From NCBI GenBank assembly GCA_016935335.1, contig JAFGRE010000221.1, positions 1 to 36,597 on the forward strand: a DNA stretch of 36,597 nt, in the 5' to 3' direction. Shown here in pieces: positions 10,216 to 19,633 of this stretch. Position 1 is the first letter of the stretch, and each line of letters opens with the position of its first letter. This stretch comes from Deltaproteobacteria bacterium. Its GTDB lineage: Bacteria > Desulfobacterota > WTBG01 > JAGOGO01. Position numbers and translations under genes: made by a program. The notes under the pieces were generated by a model. That model worked only from the letters and a program-made list of their open reading frames with translations. It ran no database searches and was not told the origin of the DNA.

Positions 10216-11663
10216 AAGAACGGACGACGGCAATAGCCATAATCGGCGGCGGTATTGCCGGCCTCGCCGCAGCCTACCATCTCCGGTCCAAGGCGAAAGA
10301 GACCGGACAGGAAACGGACTGCCTGTTGCTGGAGGCACAAAACCGTCTGGGGGGGAAGATTTTAACCGAAAAGGTCGACGGCTTTATTATCGAAGGAGGA
10401 CCGGATTGCTTTATTTCCGAAAAGCCGGCTGCTCTTCAGCTCTGTCATAAACTGGAAATACAGAATCACCTGATGAAGACGGACGAGAGTCACCAGGGTA
10501 CCTTCATCCTCTGGAAAGGAAAGCTTCACAAGCTTCCCGAAGGCTTTATGCTGTTGGCTCCTTCCGACATCCCTTCCTTCCTCAAAGATCCCTTGATTAC
10601 GCCGTTGGGAAAACTCCGCATGGCTATGGATCTCATCTTGCCGGGCAAGAAATCTCCTGCCGAAGAAACGCTGGCTCAGTTCGTACAGCGACGTTTGGGG
10701 AAAGAAGTGCTTGATAAAATCGCCGACCCTCTGGTGGCGGGCATCCATGCCAGCGATCCGGCAACGATGAGCCTCAGAAGCACCTTCCCTCGGTTTATAG
10801 AATTGGAGCACCATTATAGAAGTATAATCCGCGGAATGATGAAAAGGAAAAAGCAATATCTGAAGTACAAGAAAAAATCTGGCTATATCCCGCAATATAG
10901 TCTGTTTATGACCCTCAAAGACGGCCTCTCCGAACTTCCCCACGCCGTGGCCTCGACACTCAACCGCCGGGCGATTCTCACCGGAAAAAAAGTCATCGCC
11001 ATTGAACGAATTACCGGGAATGTAACGTCTCCTCCCAGACACTACGCCCTGAGACTCTCCGATGGGACAACCGTGACCGCCCAAGCAGTCATCGCGGCGA
11101 CTCCATCGTTTATTGCCGGAGATCTGGTGAAAGACCTTGACCAGTCGTTGGCCGGCAATCTCAACGCAATCCGCTATGTCTCCACTGCCACGGTGTCACT
11201 GGCATATCGCGATGAAGATAGTGCCGCGCGGTGGAACGGCTTCGGATTTGTAATCCCCCACAAGGAAAAAAGAAAGATTATGGCGTCTACCTGGAGTTCC
11301 AACAAATTCTTTAACCGGGCGCCCCACGGTAACTTTCTGATCCGTTGTTTTGTGGGGGGCGCGAGAAACGAAGATTTGGCCTTGTTAGCCGAGCGGCAGT
11401 TAATTGCTCTTGTTCGTGAGGAACTTGCCGATATTATGGGTATCACGGCGGAACCGCTCTTAGCGAGAGCCTATCGCTGGGAGAAATCCATGCCCCAGTA
11501 TGTTGTCGGACATAGTGATACCCTGAAACGCATTGATGAACGGCTGCAGGCGCATCCCGGCCTTTTCCTCGCCGGAAGCGCTTACCGGGGCATCGGAATC
11601 AGCGACTGTATAAAAAGCGGCGACCGAGCAGCAATGAAAGCGTTGGAATATATAAACACATGA
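10212..11663 (+). CDS. hemG: Protoporphyrinogen/coproporphyrinogen oxidase (HemY-type FAD enzyme)
   Basis: N-terminal FAD motif IAIIGGGIAGLAAAYHL; VDGFIIEGGPDCFISEKP; C-terminal GLFLAGSAYRGIGISDCIKSG. ATGA overlap with hemH. Confidence 0.93.
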   Translation: MKERTTAIAIIGGGIAGLAAAYHLRSKAKETGQETDCLLLEAQNRLGGKILTEKVDGFIIEGGPDCFISEKPAALQLCHKLEIQNHLMKTDESHQGTFILWKGKLHKLPEGFMLLAPSDIPSFLKDPLITPLGKLRMAMDLILPGKKSPAEETLAQFVQRRLGKEVLDKIADPLVAGIHASDPATMSLRSTFPRFIELEHHYRSIIRGMMKRKKQYLKYKKKSGYIPQYSLFMTLKDGLSELPHAVASTLNRRAILTGKKVIAIERITGNVTSPPRHYALRLSDGTTVTAQAVIAATPSFIAGDLVKDLDQSLAGNLNAIRYVSTATVSLAYRDEDSAARWNGFGFVIPHKEKRKIMASTWSSNKFFNRAPHGNFLIRCFVGGARNEDLALLAERQLIALVREELADIMGITAEPLLARAYRWEKSMPQYVVGHSDTLKRIDERLQAHPGLFLAGSAYRGIGISDCIKSGDRAAMKALEYINT

Positions 11664-14098
11664 TCGAACGATATCTCTGTATTCACGGACATTTTTATCA
11701 GCCACCGCGAGAAAATCCCTGGCTCGAAGAGACTGAGATCCAAGATTCAGCCCGGCCGTATCACGACTGGAACGCCAGAATAACAGCAGAATGTTATGAG
11801 CCCAACGCACTTTCCCGAATCCTCGACGAAAAGAATCGAATACTGTCCATGGTCAATAATTACGCAAAAATGAGCTTCGATTTCGGACCGACTCTCCTGA
11901 TGTGGCTGGAGAAGAAGGCACCGAAAGTTTATCAGGCGATACAGGAGGCGGATCGTGAAAGCAGAAATACCTTCTCGGGCCACGGTTCAGCCCTGGCCCA
12001 GGCCTACAATCACATGATCCTTCCTTTGGCGACGTCTCGCGACAAATACACCCAGATCTTGTGGGGAATCCGAGACTTCGAATATCGATTTGGACGCGCC
12101 CCTGAAGGCATGTGGCTCCCGGAAACCGCGGTCGACAGGGAAACACTCGGCATCCTGGCCGACATGGGGATCAAATTCACGATTCTCGCCCCCCACCAAG
12201 CCGAAAGGATCCGCCTGAAAGGGACCGAAACCTGGAGCACGGTGAAGGCTGGCGATCTTGATACAACGCAGCCCTACCTCCTTCATCTTGGTTCGGGCAA
12301 AGAGATAGCGCTCTTTTTTTACAGTGGCCCTATTTCCCGGGCGGTGGCATTCGAGCATTTGTTGAATCGAGGAGAAGAGTTCGCCCAGCGTCTCATGAGT
12401 GGATTTTCTCAGGATCGAACCGATCCCCAGCTCGTTCATATTGCTACCGATGGAGAATCGTACGGTCACCATCACCAGTTCGGAAATATGGCGCTAACCT
12501 ATGCCCTTCACTACCTCGAATCAAACAACTTCGTCCGGATAACCAACTATGGTGAGTATCTGGAAAAAGCACCCCCCCTTTATGAGGTCGAGATAGTCGA
12601 GAATACCTCCTGGAGCTGCGCTCACGGAATTGAACGGTGGAGAAACGACTGCGGATGCAACTCGGGAGCGCATCCGGAATGGAATCAATCGTGGCGAGCA
12701 CCTCTGCGGGAAGCTTTGGACTGGCTTCGAGACATGCTCGTCCCGCTTTTTGAAACAAAAGCTGCTGAGCTTCTGAAAGACCCTTGGTCAGCCCGTAACG
12801 ATTACATAGCCGTCGTATTGAATCGGTCAGCAGATACTGTAGAGGATTTCCTCACTACCCACTCGCTTCGTCCCTTGAATGAACGGGAAAAGGTCAACGC
12901 ATTGAAATTACTGGAGCTTCAGCGTCACACCATGCTTATGTACACTAGTTGCGGATGGTTCTTCGACGAATTATCCGGCATCGAGACTATTCAGATAATC
13001 CAGTACGCAAGCCGAGCCCTTCAATTGGCCGAGGAGTTCCTTGAGGACAATCACCTGGAAACCGGTTTTCTTACATCCCTCGAACTCGCAAAGGGCAATA
13101 GCCCCCAGCACCCTGACGGACGTATCCTTTACGATGAGCGGGTGCGGCCTGCGGTTGCAGACATGAAAAAAATCGCCGCCCATTATGCTGTTTATTCACT
13201 CTTTGCCGCCCCATCTCAAAACGCTACCCTTTACTGTTACCAACTAGTGCCTAAAAAAGACTACCATTCTTTCGAGCGCCAAAAAGCAAGGGGGGCGGTA
13301 GGAAACGTCGAGGTGATTTCATTGCTTACCCGAGAATCCGCTACGCTGGTTTTTGGAGTTGTTTATTCCGGAGACCTTAAGGCTGTCTGTGGTGTCAAGG
13401 AGTCTCCCGCGGTACTCAATTATCAAGAAATTATCCTGAGGCTACAAAATAGTCTCAGCCACGGTGAAGCGACTGAACCGGAACACGTGCTTCAGGAGTG
13501 TTTTGACGGCTCCGTCTATTCTTTTAAATCGCTGTATCGAGACGATCAAAAGCGTATTTTAGGTTTCATCGTTGATGCCGTTCTCTCCGGTCCGGATGGT
13601 CTGCACAGCCGGCTCCAAGAAACCTGCATTCCCCTGGCACAGCATTATTCATCCCTTAACCTGTCGTTACCTCTGGCTTTGAAACCAGGTTTGAAATGTG
13701 TTTTGGAAAATCAGCTCCGTCAGACGTTGAGGGACGAGACGTTTGAGGTACAGCGGGTGCATGCCGTTTTTGAGCAAGCGGCCTTGATGAAGATCTCATT
13801 CGATAGAGACTTCCTTGAAGAGGTCTTTACCCCACCCATCGAAAGACTATCTCACTCGCTCCCGAGTCTTTCCCACGACCTCCTTACGCTGGAAAGGCTC
13901 GACTCGACGGTAGACATCCTCCGCACCTACTCTCTTACCGCCGGCATCTGGAAACTGCAAAATGCCTTCCATGAGATCCTTCACGGCATCTACCCAAAAT
14001 GGCGGGTTGAGGCACGGCAAGGTAATCAGGATGCTCAGGAATGGCTCCGTAAAATATCTTCGTTAAGCGAAAAACTCTCTTTCCGGGTTCCCCTTTGA
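11660..14098 (+). CDS. Glycoside hydrolase family 57-like / DUF3536-type protein
   Basis: LCIHGHFYQPPRENPWLE, GMWLPETAVDRETLGILADMGIKFTILAPHQA, HIATDGESYGHHHQFGNMAL (GH57-type core). ATGA overlap with hemG. Confidence 0.88.
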   Translation: MIERYLCIHGHFYQPPRENPWLEETEIQDSARPYHDWNARITAECYEPNALSRILDEKNRILSMVNNYAKMSFDFGPTLLMWLEKKAPKVYQAIQEADRESRNTFSGHGSALAQAYNHMILPLATSRDKYTQILWGIRDFEYRFGRAPEGMWLPETAVDRETLGILADMGIKFTILAPHQAERIRLKGTETWSTVKAGDLDTTQPYLLHLGSGKEIALFFYSGPISRAVAFEHLLNRGEEFAQRLMSGFSQDRTDPQLVHIATDGESYGHHHQFGNMALTYALHYLESNNFVRITNYGEYLEKAPPLYEVEIVENTSWSCAHGIERWRNDCGCNSGAHPEWNQSWRAPLREALDWLRDMLVPLFETKAAELLKDPWSARNDYIAVVLNRSADTVEDFLTTHSLRPLNEREKVNALKLLELQRHTMLMYTSCGWFFDELSGIETIQIIQYASRALQLAEEFLEDNHLETGFLTSLELAKGNSPQHPDGRILYDERVRPAVADMKKIAAHYAVYSLFAAPSQNATLYCYQLVPKKDYHSFERQKARGAVGNVEVISLLTRESATLVFGVVYSGDLKAVCGVKESPAVLNYQEIILRLQNSLSHGEATEPEHVLQECFDGSVYSFKSLYRDDQKRILGFIVDAVLSGPDGLHSRLQETCIPLAQHYSSLNLSLPLALKPGLKCVLENQLRQTLRDETFEVQRVHAVFEQAALMKISFDRDFLEEVFTPPIERLSHSLPSLSHDLLTLERLDSTVDILRTYSLTAGIWKLQNAFHEILHGIYPKWRVEARQGNQDAQEWLRKISSLSEKLSFRVPL

Positions 14099-14199
14099 CC
14101 GGCACGCCGTCCGTGCACTCCCCCGTTTACATCCCACTGGCTCGATCTGCGGCCCTTCAGTGCCGGCGTCGTTCGCCGCAAAAACCAATAAAAACCCAA

Positions 14200-14215
14200 T
14201 GGCATAAAAATTGCT
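14200..14215 (+). promoter_or_regulatory. Putative sigma-54 (RpoN) promoter
   Basis: TGGCATAAAAATTGCT: -24 GG and -12 GC separated by 10 nt; compare consensus TGGCACNNNNNTTGCW. Confidence 0.65.
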
Positions 14216-14353
14216 CTAGCCATTACCACAAATAGTGGTGAGTTCCCCGCTGGATGTTGAACTTGCCCATTTCCCTCTTATTACCAAGGGCAGCCTTAGT
14301 GCTGAATTATGCCGTTGTGGCAAAATCTTCCCTTCAAGGGGAGCTAATTTCCC

Positions 14354-15421
14354 ATGGATGCTCGTAGCGCCCTTTCAATTAACGCTCTCCACAGCAAAGC
14401 ACGGCCGCAGCCTGAACCGGTATCCTCCCAAGGAAATACCCTTTCTCACGGATCGGAATTTAGAAGAATCCTTGCTGATGCGGCACGCATTCCTGTTCCT
14501 CCTGGTGGGTTAACTGAAACCGGGCAGGCCTTCTGCCCCATGGGAACAGGGACTCCTCCACGGGTCTCCACGGGACCGGCATCTTCACATCCCCCCCCGA
14601 CCTTCATGGAGCAAATTCGTCGTTACCAGGAGGATCAACTCCTGAGCCATCCGGGAGGTGATTCCGTCGATCTAAAGGCCGAGTCTCCGACAGACCCCCT
14701 CAATGCGCCCGCCAATTTCCTTCAAAGGATCGGCAACAACCTCAGCGACGCCGCAGCCAATGCGGTTAATCTCTTCAATGATCTCCTGTGGGGCTCCGAG
14801 TACCACTATCGGGATAACGATGGCCGGATTCAGCCGTCACGGAGAAAAGGAATCTTGCAGCTGATGACTTCCTTTTTCAAGAATACCCTCAGCGGGCTGA
14901 GTCTTGGACACTATCGTCCCGACGGCGATCCTGAGCCATCCGGAACAATCGAGCGACTTCGCTTCGCCGGTCAAAAGCTGATCGGCAAGGCGGTGATGGA
15001 TGACATTGTTTTCGGCTTCCCTTCAGGCGCCATCAATCTTCTGGACGATAACCTTCTCTGTTTATGGAATCTTTTGGAGGTTGTTCCCGACGCCACCGTA
15101 GGAAACCTCCCGCCAGCCCGACAACTCGTTACTACTCTTTTCGACAACGGCCAAGTAGTCATCGATTATATTACCGATTGCCTGCCCGCCGGAGGCGCAT
15201 GGATGAGGGTTCACGCCTACGGGTATGATGAGGGCCAATTCACACCCCCTCTTTTATACAACCTTACCCTCCCTGAACAATACGAAGGGGATTCTCGTTG
15301 GAGCACTATACGCAATACGCCTTTCCGGAAAGTAATCGAAACCATTGGAAGCCTGCTGGCTGATGCGGGGGTAGCAACCGCAACCCTTCATGCGATCCGA
15401 GCAAGTAAAAAGAGAGAGTAG
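14354..15421 (+). CDS. Uncharacterised protein (355 aa)
   Basis: Long ORF in a region with no competing gene; AAGGGGAG SD upstream of ATG at 14354; low-complexity Pro/Ser-rich N-terminus then a denser domain (ANAVNLFNDLLWGSEYHYRDNDG... FDNGQVVIDYITDCLPAGGAWMRVHAYGYDEG). No family recognised. Confidence 0.8.
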   Translation: MDARSALSINALHSKARPQPEPVSSQGNTLSHGSEFRRILADAARIPVPPGGLTETGQAFCPMGTGTPPRVSTGPASSHPPPTFMEQIRRYQEDQLLSHPGGDSVDLKAESPTDPLNAPANFLQRIGNNLSDAAANAVNLFNDLLWGSEYHYRDNDGRIQPSRRKGILQLMTSFFKNTLSGLSLGHYRPDGDPEPSGTIERLRFAGQKLIGKAVMDDIVFGFPSGAINLLDDNLLCLWNLLEVVPDATVGNLPPARQLVTTLFDNGQVVIDYITDCLPAGGAWMRVHAYGYDEGQFTPPLLYNLTLPEQYEGDSRWSTIRNTPFRKVIETIGSLLADAGVATATLHAIRASKKRE

Positions 15422-15575
15422 CGGAACAAGCGCTTTGCGCGGGAAGCGTAACGCCTCTTTGGAATCACGAAACGGAACCGTCCCGCGATGGGGAAAAAAG
15501 GAGAAGGGGCATAAAGTCGCGACAACATTGTGCCGATAGAAGAGATAAAGCATCATCTCCAGGAGGCACTGCACA

Positions 15576-15767
15576 ATGGAAAGATTCCTTCTCGGCATTC
15601 AACACTTCTTTAACCCGCTTCACGTTTATTGTCGTCTTGTGGAAAGCGGGATTAACCGGCGGACGTCGATTCGTCTGAGCTCGTACTACGAAATAATAAT
15701 CTTTCCGTGGCTGGCCCGGCTGACCGTAAATTCTCTTTCCCTGCTTAGACACGCAAAAAAGACGTAA
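15576..15767 (+). CDS. Small protein (63 aa), candidate
   Basis: MERFLLGIQHFFNPLHVYCRLVESGINRRTSIRLSSYYEIIIFPWLARLTVNSLSLLRHAKKT; perfect SD AGGAGG (15561-15566) 9 nt before ATG. Confidence 0.65.
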   Translation: MERFLLGIQHFFNPLHVYCRLVESGINRRTSIRLSSYYEIIIFPWLARLTVNSLSLLRHAKKT

Positions 15768-15812
15768 CAATCAGGAAAAGCGGAAGCATCTCATCTATCG
15801 TTATGCCGTGAC

Positions 15813-16844
15813 TCACGCCTGTCGGGCATAATACCCTTTATACCACTCAACAAACAAGGCAACCCCTTTTTCAATAGGCGTGTCGGGCTTAAAGTCCACA
15901 TCTTTGACCAGATCATCAACGTCCGCATACGTGGCGGGAACATCGCCCGGCTGGATCGGAAGCAGTGTTTTCCCCGCCGTTTTTCCCAAACAAGATTCCA
16001 ACACCTCAATAAGCCTCATAAGCTCTACCGGGTTATTGTTTCCGATATTGTACAGCCTATAGGCCGCACAACTCGTTGCCGGGTCGGGTTGATCTCCCGA
16101 CCACTCGCGGTTCGGCTCGGGGACGTGAGGGATTAACCTGAAAACGCCTTCAATAATGTCGTCGATATAGGTGAAATCCCTCTTCATCTTCCCAAAATTA
16201 TAGATATTGATCGGCCGATTGTTCAAAATTGCTTCCGTAAACAAAAACAGGGCCATATCAGGCCTCCCCCACGGCCCGTAAACTGTGAAAAATCGCAGGC
16301 CGGTAACGGGGATGCCAAACAGATAGCTGTAAGTATGGGCCATAAGCTCACCTGCTTTTTTGGTAGCCGCATACAGTGAGACCGGATGATCCACATTCTG
16401 ATGGACTGAAAACGGCATTTTCGTATTGAGGCCGTAAACCGAGCTGGAAGATGCAAAGACAAGGTGTTTTGGAATGGCACGCCTGCACCCTTCAAGAATA
16501 TTGAGAAATCCATAAATATTGCTGTCTATATAGGCGGACGGCTTTTCGAGCGAATACCTGACGCCGGCTTGCGCGGCAAGGTGGACCACGTAGTCAAACC
16601 GCTCCTCTTCAAAAAGTTTTATAATCCCTCCCTGGTCCTCCAAAGACAATTTAATGAATCTAAAATCACGAATTGGTTCCAGTTGGGCCACCCGAGCCTT
16701 CTTGAGGCCGACATCATAATAACTGTTCAGGTTGTCGATTCCCACCACCGCCTCACCTTCTTCGAGTAGACGTCTGCAAAGATGGTACCCGATAAAACCC
16801 GCCGCTCCGGTGACCAGTGTCTTTCTTTTCAAGGACATTTCCAA
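15813..16844 (-). CDS. NAD-dependent nucleotide-sugar epimerase (UDP-glucuronate 4-epimerase-like SDR)
   Basis: TLVTGAAGFIGYHLCRRLLEEGEAVVGIDNLNSYYDVGLKKAR; VHLAAQAGVRYSLEKPSAYIDSNI; SLYAATKKAGELMAHTYSYLFGIPVTGLRFFTVYGPWGRPDMA. Confidence 0.93.
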   Translation of the reverse strand: MEMSLKRKTLVTGAAGFIGYHLCRRLLEEGEAVVGIDNLNSYYDVGLKKARVAQLEPIRDFRFIKLSLEDQGGIIKLFEEERFDYVVHLAAQAGVRYSLEKPSAYIDSNIYGFLNILEGCRRAIPKHLVFASSSSVYGLNTKMPFSVHQNVDHPVSLYAATKKAGELMAHTYSYLFGIPVTGLRFFTVYGPWGRPDMALFLFTEAILNNRPINIYNFGKMKRDFTYIDDIIEGVFRLIPHVPEPNREWSGDQPDPATSCAAYRLYNIGNNNPVELMRLIEVLESCLGKTAGKTLLPIQPGDVPATYADVDDLVKDVDFKPDTPIEKGVALFVEWYKGYYARQA

Positions 16845-17114
16845 CTGTCTCCTGTATAGTAAGAAACCACCGCCCTGATTCCTGTCGGCCCCAAATGGTC
16901 CGGCCGTACCCCCATCCTCCCCACCCGAACCGTTATCCTTGCTTTCCCGTTACGGTGCACCTAACGGGAAGGGAAAATTCTTATTGCATTCATTATCAAA
17001 AAGAATACAATTTTACCATTAAAATCGTATTATTACATTTTTCCGCCTCGGTTAAGAAATTATCAGAGTAACGCCCCGTAAATGGCGGGTGGAGGTACCA
17101 GAAAAGTCTGCGAG

Positions 17115-17136
17115 CCTCTTCGTAACCACGAGGAGG
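17115..17136. repeat. Inverted repeat (9-bp stem, 4-nt loop)
   Basis: CCTCTTCGT-AACC-ACGAGGAGG; 8 Watson-Crick pairs plus one G-T pair. Confidence 0.6.
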
Positions 17137-17147
17137 AAAACCGGTAG

Positions 17148-17176
17148 TTGACAATTTCGGCAAATTGCAATAAACA
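17148..17176 (+). promoter_or_regulatory. Putative sigma-70 promoter for the GAF-ATPase gene
   Basis: TTGACA (17148-17153), 17-nt spacer, TAAACA (17171-17176). Confidence 0.4.
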
Positions 17177-17251
17177 ATATTCGATAAACCCACTGTGTTC
17201 CGATGCTGTTATCCGCATTGTATTACCACATAACCCTCCTGGAGAAGAGTA

Positions 17252-19630
17252 ATGACTACTAAGAGTACCAAAGAGGAATTGGAGAAACTCAGGAATCTCG
17301 TCGCGTATAACGAAAATTTAAAAAACATTACTCATCAAATCCATGCGGCCGAAAACACTGATGACATTTTACTTAATCTAAAAGATAAGATTCTCTCCCT
17401 CTTCGATGCCGAACGAATCACGATTTATGCGGTTGATCATGCAAAAAAAGAGATCTATTCAAAAATGAAGGAAGGAAACGAAGCCGCGGAAATCCGAGTA
17501 CCCATAAGTCGAAAAAGTATCGCCGGTTACTGCGCCACCACCGGTAAAATCATGAGTGTAAAAAACGCTTATGATTCCGTAGAGTTGTCCACGACCACCC
17601 CGGAAATCGAATTTGATAAAAGCTGGGACACGAAAACCGGTTTCCAAACCCGGCAGGTATTATCCGCTCCCATTGTATATAACAAATACCTGATGGGTGT
17701 TATCCAGTTGCTTAATAAGAAGAGCGCCGAGGCATTTAATATGGAGGACAAGCAGAATGTCGCTGAAATAGCAGAAGTATTGGGACTCGCATTTTTCAAC
17801 CAGATCAAACGATCCAAGAAGAAACCCTCAAAATTCGAATATCTCCTCACCAACAACATCATCACCCAGAAAGAGCTGGAAGACGCTACCATTGAAGCTC
17901 GTGAGAAAAAAAGCGATGTCATAAAAGTATTAATGACCTCCTACCGCGTCTCCAAGGAAAATATCGGAAAGTCCCTCAGCAGTTACTACGACCTCAAGTA
18001 TCAGCCGTTTGATCAAAAAATAACCATTGATCAAAACGTCACTCGAAGGCTACGACCTGATTTTATTAAAAAGAGCCTCTGGCTTCCGTTGAAGGAAGAA
18101 GGGTACACCTTCATTGTCCTGGTGGATGAACCTCATGATCTCCAAAAGAAAGATGCCATCGAACAATGGGTAAAGTTCAACTATCCCAAGGTACGCAAGA
18201 TCGAATACTGGGTATCCTTACCGGAGGATATTGTCCAGTTTATCGACGCCGCCGTCCAAACAGGATTGAAAGCAGGAAGGGGAAGCCCCTCCGCACCTGA
18301 AATAGAGACCCCCGAGAGGGAAATCGATATTCAGGAAATCCTCGGTGGCATGGATAGCATGGATGCGGAGATAGCTGAAGTGCCGGATTCAGTCGAAAAC
18401 GAAGTGGCGGAATCAGACAGCAAGGTCGTCCAGTTGGCAAATAAGGTTATCATGGACGCTTACAATATGGGTGTGTCGGATATCCATATAGAACCATATC
18501 TGGGCAGAGGAAATACCGTAATCAGATTTCGCCGGGACGGTTCGTGTTTCAACTACTTAGCAATTCCCATGACCCACACCAACGCTCTCATTTCCCGATT
18601 AAAAATCATGTCAAGACTTCGAATCGAGGAAAAGCGGCTCCCTCAGGACGGCAAAATTAAACTGCGGTATCGGGGCCGTGATGTTGAACTCCGGGTCGCC
18701 ACCGTTCCGACCGCTGGAGGCAATGAAGATGTTGTCATGAGAATTTTGGCCGCCGGCGAACCGTTGCCGCTTGATAAGATGAATTTCTCCGAGCGTAACA
18801 TAACAGTCTTTAAAAAGATCGCTGAACGACCCTATGGGCTCATTCTGTGCGTCGGTCCTACCGGATCGGGAAAGACGACCACCCTCCATTCCGTCCTCGG
18901 ATACATCAACACCGAGGACCGAAAGATATGGACCGCCGAAGACCCTGTAGAAATCACCCAGTATGGTTTACGCCAGGTGCAGATCAACCCTAATATCAAA
19001 ACGCCGGACGGACATAGATACGATTTTGCAACCGCCATGCGCGCCTTTCTCCGGGCAGATCCTGACGTAATCATGGTGGGGGAAATGCGGGACGCGGAAA
19101 CGGCCGGCATGGGCATCGAAGCCTCCCTTACGGGACATCTGGTTTTTAGCACGCTTCATACCAACAGCGCCCCCGAGACCATCACCCGGCTCATCGACAT
19201 CGGGCTTGATCCCTTCAATTTTGCCGATGCGCTTTTGGGAATCCTCGCCCAGCGCCTCGTGAAAACACTGTGCCCCAACTGCAAGGAACCGCACCATCCT
19301 TCGCGAGACGAGTTCGATCAGATGGTAAGAGAATACGGAGAAAATGAGTTTGAGAAGACCGGTATCACTTACAACGAAGACTTTGTCCTCTATGGCGGGA
19401 AGGGTTGCGAGGCCTGCAAAAACACCGGGCTTAAAGGTCGAACCGGTCTCCACGAACTACTCGAAGGGACCGATGAGATAAAAAGACTTATCGTGCAAGG
19501 TGCTTCCGTCGAAGAAATCCGGAAAAAAGCCATCGAGGAGGGAATGACCACTCTCTTCCAGGATGGAATCATGAAGGCCATCAAAGGAGATACGACCTTG
19601 GAACAAGTGCGCCGGGTCTGTATCAAGTAA
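17252..19630 (+). CDS. GAF domain-containing type II/IV pilus-type secretion ATPase (PilB/GspE family)
   Basis: N-terminal GAF-like region (LFDAERITIYAVDHAKKEIYSK...VPISRKSIAGYCATTGKIMSVKNAYD), central PilB/GspE N-terminal-like domain, Walker A GPTGSGKTTTLHSVL, Asp box, RADPDVIMVGEMRDAETAGMGIEASLTGHLVFSTLHTN, Cys motif CPNC...CEAC. Confidence 0.95.
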   Translation: MTTKSTKEELEKLRNLVAYNENLKNITHQIHAAENTDDILLNLKDKILSLFDAERITIYAVDHAKKEIYSKMKEGNEAAEIRVPISRKSIAGYCATTGKIMSVKNAYDSVELSTTTPEIEFDKSWDTKTGFQTRQVLSAPIVYNKYLMGVIQLLNKKSAEAFNMEDKQNVAEIAEVLGLAFFNQIKRSKKKPSKFEYLLTNNIITQKELEDATIEAREKKSDVIKVLMTSYRVSKENIGKSLSSYYDLKYQPFDQKITIDQNVTRRLRPDFIKKSLWLPLKEEGYTFIVLVDEPHDLQKKDAIEQWVKFNYPKVRKIEYWVSLPEDIVQFIDAAVQTGLKAGRGSPSAPEIETPEREIDIQEILGGMDSMDAEIAEVPDSVENEVAESDSKVVQLANKVIMDAYNMGVSDIHIEPYLGRGNTVIRFRRDGSCFNYLAIPMTHTNALISRLKIMSRLRIEEKRLPQDGKIKLRYRGRDVELRVATVPTAGGNEDVVMRILAAGEPLPLDKMNFSERNITVFKKIAERPYGLILCVGPTGSGKTTTLHSVLGYINTEDRKIWTAEDPVEITQYGLRQVQINPNIKTPDGHRYDFATAMRAFLRADPDVIMVGEMRDAETAGMGIEASLTGHLVFSTLHTNSAPETITRLIDIGLDPFNFADALLGILAQRLVKTLCPNCKEPHHPSRDEFDQMVREYGENEFEKTGITYNEDFVLYGGKGCEACKNTGLKGRTGLHELLEGTDEIKRLIVQGASVEEIRKKAIEEGMTTLFQDGIMKAIKGDTTLEQVRRVCIK

Positions 19631-19633
19631 GGT

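Noticed and set aside
10362-11084. 240-aa minus-strand ORF within hemG
   Set aside because: Antisense shadow of a well-supported FAD oxidase gene.
14235-14513. 92-aa plus-strand ORF overlapping the start of the 355-aa gene
   Set aside because: Out of frame, no convincing SD, ends inside the better-supported ORF.
17072-17140. Possible c-di-GMP/cGAMP (GEMM) or guanidine-II riboswitch before the GAF-ATPase gene
   Set aside because: Conserved GEMM blocks (GGGCAAACC, GACGCAAAGCC) are absent and a paired ACGR-loop arrangement is not seen; only generic hairpins remain.
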